Shown one piece after another: positions 28,001-36,000 of a stretch of 64,000 nt of DNA (its first letter is position 1; every line of letters starts with the position of its first letter). Origin of the DNA: JOPF136 sp963773835. GTDB taxonomy: Bacteria; Acidobacteriota; Terriglobia; Acidiferrales; UBA7541. The notes under the pieces are model-generated. The model saw only the letters and a list, made by a program, of their open reading frames with translations, did not search any database and was not told the origin of the DNA. Made by a program: the position numbers and the translations under genes. The stretch is taken from NCBI GenBank assembly GCA_963773835.1, contig CAVZCQ010000001.1, positions 1,240,001 to 1,304,000 of the forward strand, read 5' to 3'.

Positions 28001-29425
28001 GACACGGGGAATCTCTCCGCCGCGGTGACCATCATGGACGATGCGAGCGGTAGCCCGCAGTCGGTGACTCTGTCCGGCACGGGGCTGACCTCTGCCGTCC
28101 AATTCATGACCCTGGATCCGACCAAGACCTTTCTGATGAACTCGTTCACGGGTAAGCCCGTCTTCATCACTGGAGATGCGCCACAGACATTGATGGTGCA
28201 GGTGAATAACGCGGATGTTCTGACCTACCTGAACGATCGTTCTGCTCGCGGATTTAATGCACTGTGGGTCTATCCGGTGGACAAGGCGGACCAAACAGGT
28301 GCTCCTGCGAATTTCTTTGGCCAGATGCCTTTCAACGGCGCGGACTTCACCAACGAGAACGAGACGTATTGGCAGAATGTGGATCTTGTAGTCCAGGAGG
28401 CTCAGGCTCTGGGCATCACCTTGATGATGGACCCGGGTTTCGTGGGGTTGAGGGCACCGGGCGGATATCTGGACAGCTACCTGAACAGCTCCGACGCGGT
28501 GATCAGCGCCTATGGCCAGTGGATGGGCAACCGTTACAAGGGATACTCGAACATCATCTGGTCCATCGGCGGCGACTCGAACACGCCGAATATCAGTGGA
28601 CTCAAGCAGAAGATGTCGGACCTGGCGACGGGCATCGCCGCTGCCGACCCGAACCACTTGATTACTTCCGAAGAATGTCCGGTGGGGACCTGCGGAGTGG
28701 GCTACAACTCCACTCTGGACATTTGGGGTGGACCGCCGCTGGCTTCGTGGGTGGGATTGAACGGTGACTACACGCAATACGGAGAAGCCCAATCGCAATG
28801 CGCTGCTCAGTACGCGCTACTGACCGCTTACCCTGCTGTGCCACCCTTCCAGATTGAGGATTGGTACGAATTGGAACACTCGATGACCGAGCTTCAGCTT
28901 CGTGAAGAAGGCTACTGGGAAATCCTCTCGGGCTGTTACTTGGGCCGCTATTTCGGCAACAACGCAATCTGGACCATGGGAGGGCCAAACGACACGAGCG
29001 GCCAGACGTGGCAAAGCCAGCTCGGATCGATGGGTTCAGTGAGCCAGGCGTGGCTCGGCGCACTATTCCGCTCACGCGAGCATTGGAAGATGGTCCCGGA
29101 CTCGAACAACACGGTGTTGACGGCAGGATTTGGCAACGGCACAACGATCTCGGCGGCCTCCCGGACCAGCGACGGCCAGACGATCATCGCTTATATTCCG
29201 AACGGGAACGCCACCAGCATCACGATCGACATGACCAAGATCAGCTCCGTGACCAACACGGTCCACGGCTGGTGGTTCAATCCGCAGACCGGGGCTACTA
29301 CGGACCTGGGTACTTTCGCCAACACCGGATTGATGATGTTCACACCTCCCGATTCGAATGATTGGGTGCTGGTGCTGGATGACGCTGGCGCTAACCTGCC
29401 GGCCCCAGGAAGCGCCAATTTGTGA
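22100..29425 (+). CDS. Giant secreted protein: N-modules, ten He_PIG, chitobiase-C-like, three IPT/TIG, ASH, DUF4038, PF12904-like
   Basis: 2441 residues, the longest gene of the window. GTG 22100 follows GAGGGAG by 5-6 bases and aligns with the starts of its paralogues; a start at GTG 22094 is possible. Order: signal peptide; N-module copy 1 (about 29-233); seven He_PIG repeats (234-817); a domain like the beta-hexosaminidase C-terminal repeat (818-910; ATICYTTNGSTPAANTPG); a divergent Cys-rich N-module-like part (911-1156); He_PIG 8; N-module copy 2 (1247-1449); He_PIG 9-10; three IPT/TIG domains (1615-1890); ASH; DUF4038 from about 2001 (IIWSIGGD; FQIEDWYELEH); PF12904-like tail ending LPAPGSANL. 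It looks like an elongated extracellular stalk carrying a glycosidase-like head. I see no lipobox and no type I or autotransporter secretion signal. Confidence 0.82.
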   Translation: MKVRPFRLWGSVPVLLALVSLLMPARVQGSGAAYVQAAAKASSGTAKTLSLSFPANTTAGNLIVVAFDYTSGAAPSSVSDTQGNVFTPVGNQLNSPGGALSRVYYANTIKGGADTVTVTLTANSSWIELYLAEYTGIDPVNPIDAQAGASGSTSAVSSGNATTTVAGDVIFGYCVGDWKCTVGSGFSARSTLNGNLIEDKVAGAAGSYAATGTATRGWTMQMVALKAASGTVGAPPVITSATSATGKVGTAFSYQITATNSPTSYGATGLPAGLSVNTASGLISGTPTGAGTSSVTLSATNAGGTGNATLTLTVNPAPPVITSATTATGTLGTAFSYQITATNSPTSFGATGLPAGLSVNSASGLISGTPTGAGTSSVTLSATNAGGTGNATLTLTVNPAPPVITSATSATGMVGTAFSYQITATNSPTSYGAAGLPAGLAVNSGTGLISGTPTGTGTSTVTLSATNSGGTGNATLTLTINPPPPVITSATTASGTVGTAFSYQTTATNSPTSYGAAGLPAGLSVNTASGLISGTPTGAGTSTVTLSATNAGGIGNATLTLTINPPPPVITSATTASGTVGIAFSYQITATNAPTSYGAAGLPAGLAVNSGTGLISGTPTGTGTSTVTLSATNSGGTGNATLTLTINNPASPVITSTTTASGTVGVAFSYQITATNSPTSFGATGLPAGLSVNSASGLISGTPTAAGASMVTLSATNAGGTGNATLTLTVNPAPPVMTSATTATGTVGSVFSYQITATNTPTNYGASGLPGGLTVNANTGAITGTPTAAGTSMVTLSATNAGGTGNATLTLTINPAPPVATPTFNPGAATYGSAQSVSITSTTSGATICYTTNGSTPAANTPGTCSAGTVLANGGSVTVSTSETLQAIGTENGFTNSAVGSASYTISACAQNLAVGNFTLCGESYKDVATGTNVQVNYSPTPNNGIIAWATWCFNSACNSSISGVTATIGDNINATESCFVASPHSPFITDGNGGGQGSGDFQQHYVWYCPSIPSGVTSFTMTPSNPNLSYLQLNITEWKAGSLAASCSPISACFENVDNSAQAGNSTGGTTATITTSSSTANSNDLIFAVTEVPCCSFTASPGTGYTGITVAPGVTPGMVSEAKAATAAGIQTATTTWTGGSAAWFGVIVPLIGTVAAPAVPAITSATTASGTVGSAFSYQITATNSPTSFGAAGLPAGLSVNTASGLISGTPTSTGTSTVTLSATNAGGTGNATLTMTITPADPPSFVQVAAKSSSGTAKTLSLSFPANTIAGDLILVAFDYTSGAAPSSVSDTQGNVFTPVGNQLNSPGGALSRVYYANTIKGGADTVTVTLTANSSWIEVYLAEYTGIDPANPIDAQAGASGKTSAVSSGTAATSVSGDVIFGYCVGDWKCTVGSGFSARSTFDGNLIEDKVAGAAGSYAATGTATRGWTMQMVALKPAPGTMGAPPVITSATSATGKVGTAFSYQITATNSPTSYGATGLPAGLSVNSASGLISGTPTSTGTSTVTLSATNSAGTGNATLTLTINPAPPVITSATTASGTVGIAFSYQITATNTPTSYGAAGLPSGLSVNTGTGLISGTPAGAGTSTVTLSATNAGGTGNATLTLTINNPVPAISSFSPASSLTGSVAQTLTINGSNFVSASTVTYNSVAHTATFISASQLTIQLSTSDQAAAGSFAVVVTNLAPGGGASTPMNFTVNNPVPSISGFSPASASAGSAAQTLTINGSNFLSTSTVTYNSVARAATFVSTSQLTIQLSTADQATAGSYPVVVTNPAPGGGASNSADFMVNNPTDNPVPSITGLSPAWALVGAAAQSLTITGSNFLSASTVTYNGIAHTPTFVSSTQLTIQLSVMDQATAGAYPVVVTNPPPGGGPSTAVNFTVTTTGPLVSLSTPGLFFGYWTLGTTSPAQLVTLTNTGDATLTIGSIGLTGANIGDFAQTNDCGSSVLAGNICTISVTLAPTVDTGNLSAAVTIMDDASGSPQSVTLSGTGLTSAVQFMTLDPTKTFLMNSFTGKPVFITGDAPQTLMVQVNNADVLTYLNDRSARGFNALWVYPVDKADQTGAPANFFGQMPFNGADFTNENETYWQNVDLVVQEAQALGITLMMDPGFVGLRAPGGYLDSYLNSSDAVISAYGQWMGNRYKGYSNIIWSIGGDSNTPNISGLKQKMSDLATGIAAADPNHLITSEECPVGTCGVGYNSTLDIWGGPPLASWVGLNGDYTQYGEAQSQCAAQYALLTAYPAVPPFQIEDWYELEHSMTELQLREEGYWEILSGCYLGRYFGNNAIWTMGGPNDTSGQTWQSQLGSMGSVSQAWLGALFRSREHWKMVPDSNNTVLTAGFGNGTTISAASRTSDGQTIIAYIPNGNATSITIDMTKISSVTNTVHGWWFNPQTGATTDLGTFANTGLMMFTPPDSNDWVLVLDDAGANLPAPGSANL
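22799..24551 (+). repeat. Seven tandem He_PIG repeats (about 249-bp units)
   Basis: Seven in-frame units, each beginning PPVITSAT or a variant and ending NATLTLTxNP. Blocks of neighbouring units are identical over tens of bases with changes concentrated at few sites, so copy number probably varies between strains. Confidence 0.85.
26443..26940 (+). repeat. He_PIG repeats 9 and 10 of the third giant protein
   Basis: Two further units of the same putative-Ig repeat follow the second N-module copy; an isolated eighth unit lies at about 25576-25830. They link the stalk to the three IPT/TIG domains. Confidence 0.75.
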
Positions 29426-30036
29426 ACCCGATTCGATGGCAGTAGGAAAACACCCGCTGTGGTGCACGAAAAGCAGAATCTCCCGCGCTTCGAAACTCCC
29501 GCTCAATTTCTCCCGAGTCCGCCGCTTCAGGCCTCGCCTTGCCCGATATGTGTAAATCCCTTCACATTCGTGGCATCCGTTTCTCATCTCAGTTTGGACG
29601 GGCGCTGGTTAAACTCCCCACAAGCTTCCAATGTGCCTGATACTACAAGGTTTAGGGCCTGCCCCGCAGGCTCTCCATCGGACGGCGAAATGCTTGCTTA
29701 TCTGCGAGAGATCAACCGAATCGGATGTGAAACGGGCACTGCTCTGTTCAAATCTCGCATATACTGGTGGTCAGATTGACCAGACCCCCTGCGCGCAAGA
29801 CCATGATGTTGAAAATCGCACCTCGGGCGAGGCCATCTTGGCTCTCACTTCCAAACTTATAACCCAAGCCCTTATTGTCTTCAGCGCTGGAAAGTATCTT
29901 CTGTGGACAGCCGGACTGTGGTCAACCGGAGAATTGGTGAGTGCCGAACGCTAGGCCTTCTTAACTCGCGGGGGTTGGCCTACTGTTCTAGGCCCATGAT
30001 TGGGCAAGCGTGGCTAATTGAATTAGAGAGGAGCAC
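29426..30036. other. 611-base intergenic leader of the fourth giant gene
   Basis: No gene recognised. It contains a 15-base palindrome TGGTCA-GAT-TGACCA (29768-29782) that could be an operator, and the shared block CCCATGATTGGGCAAGCGTGG (29993-30013) seen also before the third giant gene. A strong ribosome binding site, GAGAGGAG, precedes the ATG at 30037. Confidence 0.5.
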
Positions 30037-33000
30037 ATGAGGGTCAGAAGGTTGCGAATTTGGGGCTTGGTACCGGCTCTTCTTGGTTTGGTGTCTCTTT
30101 TGGCGCCGGCCAATGTTCAGGGCTCGGGCGCTGCCTTTGTGCAGGCCACTGCCACGACAACTCCCGGGACCGCCAAGACTTTGTCCCTCTCTTTCCCCGC
30201 CAACACCACGGCGGGTAACCTCATCGTGGTGGCCTTCGATTACACCTCCGGCGCCGCGCCCTCCTTGGTTAGCGACTCGCAAGGAAACGTATTTGCTCCA
30301 GTGGGAAACCAGTTGAGCTCTCCGGGTGGGGCGCTCACCCGGGTCTACTACGCGAACACGATCACGGGCGGCCCGGATACGGTGACGGTCACGCTGACGG
30401 CGAACTCGAGCTGGATTGAGGTGTATCTCGCGGAATACACGGGCATCGATCCGGTGAATCCCATTGATGCTCAGGCGGGTGCCTCGGGCTCCGCCAGTGC
30501 GGTTTCCAGTGGCACGGCCACGACCAGTGTGTCTGGAGATGTGATCTTCGGCTACTGCGTGGGCGACTGGAACTGCAAGGTGGGTTCGGGCTTCTCGGCT
30601 CGCTCGACCTTCGACGGGAATCTGATCGAGGACAAGGTGGCGGGTGCGGCGGGGAGCTATGCCGCCACGGGGACGGCAAACAACGGTTGGGCGATGCAGA
30701 TGGTGGCGCTCAAAGCAGCATCGGGGACGATGGGCGCCCCCCCGGTGATCACCAGCCCCACCTCTGCGAGCGGGACGGTAGGCACGGCATTCAGCTATCA
30801 GATCGCGGCGACGAACAGCCCGACGAGCTACGGGGCCACGGGACTGCCTGCGGGGCTGTCGGTGAACAGCGGAACAGGATTAATCTCCGGCACGCCCACC
30901 ACAACGGGCACCTCCACGGTAACGCTGAGCGCCACGAACAGCGCCGGCACGGGCAACGCCACGCTGACGCTGACGATCAATCCGGCGCCTCCCGTAATCA
31001 CCAGTGCGACGACGGCGAGCGGGACCGTTGGGATCGCGTTCAGCTATCAGATCACGGCGACGAACACGCCGACCAGTTACGGAGCCACGGGGTTGCCGGC
31101 GGGGCTGTCGGTGAACAGCGCGAACGGGCTGATCTCTGGCACGCCGACCGCTGCGGGCACTTCCATGGTGACGCTGAGCGCGACGAACGCCGGCGGGACC
31201 GGGAACGCCACGCTGACGCTGACCGTCAACCCAGCGCCTCCGGTAATTACCAGTGGGACGACGGCCACTGGGACAGTAGGGATCGCGTTCAGTTATCAGA
31301 TCACGGCGACGAACACGCCGACCAGTTACGGAGCCACGGGGTTGCCGGCGGGGCTGTCGGTGAACAGCGCGAACGGGCTGATCTCTGGCACGCCGACCGC
31401 TGCGGGCACTTCCAGGGTGACGCTGAGCGCGACGAACGCCGGCGGGACCGGGAACGCCACGCTGACGCTGACCGTCAACCCAGCGCCTCCGGTAATTACC
31501 AGTGGGACGACGGCCACTGGGACAGTAGGGATCGCGTTCAGTTATCAGATCACGGCGACGAACACGCCGACCAGTTACGGAGCCACGGGGTTGCCGGCGG
31601 GGCTGTCGGTGGACACAACGCTCGGGTTGATCTCCGGTACGCCGACGAGCGCGGGGACTTCGATGGTGACCCTGAGCGCCACTAACAGCACAGGCACGGG
31701 CAACGCCACGCTGACGCTGACGATCAATCCGGTGCCTCCCGTAATCACCAGTGCGACGACGGCGAGCGGGACCGTTGGGATCGCGTTCAGCTATCAGATC
31801 ACGGCGACGAACACGCCGACCAGTTACGGAGCCACAGGACTACCGGCGGGGCTGTCGGTGAACAGCGCGAGCGGGCTCATCTCCGGCACGCCGACTGCTG
31901 CGGGCACCTCCATGGTGACGCTGAGCGCGACGAACGCCGGCGGGACCGGGAACGCCACGCTGACGCTTACGGTCAGCCCAGCGCCTCCGGTGATTACCAG
32001 TGCGACGACGGCGAGCGGGACGGTGGGAATCGCATTCAGCTATCAGATCGCGGCGACGAACAGCCCGACGAGTTATGGAGCCACGGGGTTGCCGGCGGGG
32101 CTGTCGGTGAACAGCGCGAGCGGGTTAATCTCCGGCACGCCGACTGCTGCGGGCACCTCCATGGTGACGCTGAGCGCGACGAACGCCGGCGGGACCGGGA
32201 ACGCCACGCTGACGCTGACGATCAACAACCCGCCCCCCCCCGTAATCACCAGTTCGACCATGGCAACCGGGACGGTAGGGATCGCGTTCAGCTATCAGAT
32301 CACCGCGACCAACTCCCCGGCGAGTTTCGGGGCCACAGGACTACCGGCGGGACTGTCGGTGAACAGCGCGAGCGGGCTGATCTCTGGCACGCCGACCGCT
32401 ACGGGCACTTCCATGGTGACGCTGAGCGCGACGAACGCCGGCGGGACCGGGAACGCCACGCTCACCCTGACCATCAACCCTCCTCCTCCGGTGATCACCG
32501 GCTCCACCTCGGCCAACGGAACGGTGGGCAGCGACTTCAACTATCTGATCACCGCCACCAACTCCCCGACGAGTTACGGAGCCACAGGGTTGCCGGCGGG
32601 TCTGTCGGTGGATTCCACGATCGGCTTGATCTCCGGCCAACCCACCGCCGCGGGCACTTTTATGGTCACGCTGAGCGCGACCAACGCTGGCGGCACAGGC
32701 AATGCCACCCTCACGCTGACCATCACCCCGGCCCCTCCGGTGATCAGCAGCGCCACGACAGCGAGCGGGACGGTGGGGAGCGCATTCAGCTACCAGATCA
32801 CGGCCACGAACGCGCCGACCAGTTACGGTGCCGCGGGACTCCCGGCCGGACTCTCGGTGAACAGCGCGAGTGGGCTGATCTCTGGCACGCCCACTGCTGC
32901 GGCAACCTCGACGGTGGCGCTGAGCGCGACCAACTCTGGCGGCACAGGTAACGCTACCCTGACACTGACGATCAGCAACCCGCCTCCACCGGTGATCACC

Positions 33001-36000
33001 AGCGCCAGTTCGGCCAGCGGGACGGTTGGTGGCGCCTTCTCCTATCAGATCACCGCCACCAACTCGCCAACGAGCTACGGCGCCACTGGTTTGCCCGGCG
33101 GACTCTCCGTGAGCACCTCATCCGGATTGATCTCCGGCACACCCACTTCCTCGGGAACATCGACGGTGACTCTGAGTGCCACCAACGCTGGCGGCACCGG
33201 CAACGCCACCCTGACGCTGACGATCGCGGTTGCCGTTCCAGCGGCCTTTGTGCAGGCCACTGCCGCGACAACTCCTGGGACCGCCAAGACCGTGTCCCTC
33301 TCTTTCCCCGCCAACACCACGGCGGGTAACCTCATCGTGGTGGCCTTCGATTACACTTCCGGCGCTGCGCCCTCCTCCGTCAACGACACGCAAGGAAACG
33401 TATTTGCTCCAGTGGGAAACCAGTTGAGCTCTCCGGGCGGGGCGCTCAGCCGGGTCTACTACGCGAACACGATCAAGGGCGGCGCGGATACGGTGACGGT
33501 TACGCTGACGGCGAACTCCAGCTGGATAGAACTGTATCTGGCGGAATACACGGGCATCGATCCGGTGAATCCCATCGATGCCCAGGCGGGTGCCTCGGGC
33601 AAGGGCGGTGCGGTGTCCAGCGGCACGGCCACGACCAGTGTGTCTGGAGATGTGATTTTCGGTTACTGCGTGGGCGACTGGAACTGCACCGTGGGTTCAG
33701 GCTTCTCGGCTCGATCGACCTTCGACGGGAATCTGATCGAGGACAAGGTGGCGGGTGCGGCGGGGAGCTATGCCGCGACGGGGACGGCGAACAACGGCTG
33801 GGCGATGCAGATGGTGGCGCTCAAAGCAGCTTCGGGGACCGTGGGCGCCCCTCCGGTGATCACGAGCGCGACCTCGGCCACAGGTACAGTAGGCACAGCA
33901 TTCAGCTACCAGATCACGGCGACGAACAGCCCGACGAGTTACGGGGCCACGGGGCTGCCGGCGGGGCTGTCGGTGAACAGCGCGAGCGGGCTGATCTCTG
34001 GCACTCCGACCTCCACGGGCACCTCATCGGTGGCGCTGAGCGCCACCAACAGCGCAGGCACGGGCAACGCCACGCTGACGCTGACGGTCAACAACCCGCC
34101 GCCCCCGGTAATTACCAGCGCCACGTCGGCCAGCGGAACGGTGGGAAGCCACTTCTCCTATCAGATCACCGCGACCAACTCCCCAACGAGTTACGGAGCC
34201 ACGGGACTGCCTGCTGGCCTTTCCGTGAACACTGCGAACGGACTCATCTCCGGCACGCCGACCGCTACGGGAACTTCCATGGTGACCCTGAGCGCCACCA
34301 ATGCGGGCGGGACGGGCAACGCCACGCTGACGCTGACGGTCAACAACCCGCCGCCTCCAGTAATCACGAGCGCGACGACGGCGAGCGGGACGGTGGCGGT
34401 CGCCTTCAGCTATCAGATCACAGCGACGAATTCGCCGACGAGTTACGGGGCCACGGGATTGCCCGCTGGCCTGTCGGTGAACAGCGCGAGCGGACTCATT
34501 TCCGGCACGCCGACAACTATGGGAACTTCGACCGTGACGCTGAGCGCCACCAACGCTGGCGGCACAGGCAACGCCGCGCTGACGCTAACGATCAACGCCG
34601 TCACCCTGGTAACGATTGTGGTGAGCCCGCAGAATGCCATAATCGAGGATCCCGGCGGCTCGCCATCCACGCAAGCGTATACCGCCACCGGTTACTTCGC
34701 TGACGGGAGCTGGCAGGATCTCACTGCATCGGTGGTGTGGACCTCGACAAACACGGCCGTGGCCACGGTCGACGCCACCGGATTGGCTACTAGCGCAGCC
34801 CTCCCTGGCAGTCAGAGCGCCGGGTACACCAGTATCACCGCAACGTCCGGCACCATCCACGGCGTCAGCATCCTGAGCGTGGCCAATCACACCGGCAACG
34901 GATTCGCCGGGGTACTCACGCAGCACAACGACATCGGACGCACCGGCCAAAACCTGAACGAAACCGTGCTCACTCCGGCGCTGGTGAGCAACACCGCGAC
35001 GTTCGGAAAGAAATTCTCCCAGCCCGTGAGCGGATACATTTTCGGGCAGCCGCTCTACGTCCCCAATGTGACCATTCCGGGCAAGGGAACCCACAACGTC
35101 GTTTACGTGGCCACGCAAGGGGACAACGTTTACGCCTTCGATGCCGACAGCAACACCGGAGCCAACTCCACGCCGCTCTGGCAGGTCAGCATGATTGATT
35201 CTGTTAATCACGGCGCTACTCCCGGCGAAACCACGCTGAACTTCTCCAGCCAATGCACCGACGTCGTCCCACAGGTGGGCATCACCAGCACTCCGGTGAT
35301 TGATCCCAGCACCAACACCATGTACGTGGAAGCAGTCTCAGTGGAGACGAACGGGGCGGCCATTCACCGCCTGCACGCCCTGGACATCACCACGGGGAGC
35401 GAAAGGCCGCAGAGTCCTGTGGTCATCACCGCTACCGTGCCGGGAACCGGCGACGGCGGGACAACGGTCACCTTCAATCCGCTGCTGCAGATGAACCGCC
35501 CAGGCCTGCTTCTGGTGAACGGCGTCGTCTATCTCGGTTACGCCTCCCATTGCGACATCCTTCAGTACCACGGCTGGCTCTTTGCGTATGACGCCACGTC
35601 GCTGTCGCAGCTATCGGTGTTCAACACCAGTCCCAATAAAGGAGAAGCCGGAATCTGGATGTCGGGGAATGGCATAGCCGCCGACTCGCAAGCGAACATT
35701 TTCACCGTGACTGGCAACGGCAATTTTGAATCCACGGGACCCGTCGTGGATTTCGGCGACACCATCTTCAGAATGAACCTGAACACCGGCACCCTGAAGG
35801 TGGACGATTACTTCACTCCGTTTGACCAGAACAATATGTATGTCACCGACGACGATCTGGGTTCCGGCGGGATTCTGCTGCTTCCCGACCAGCCTGGAAA
35901 CCACCCTCACGAACTGGTGGGAGGTGGGAAAGGGGGCGCTATTTATCTGGTTGACCGCGATCAGATGACCATCGGCAACCAGCATTATTGCTCAAACTGC

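Noticed and set aside
27785..28798. Antisense frame of 337 residues opposite the DUF4038 part of the third giant
   Set aside because: Similar antisense frames occur opposite every DUF4038 copy and opposite other genes; they reflect third-position GC bias and show no signal, start context or domain.
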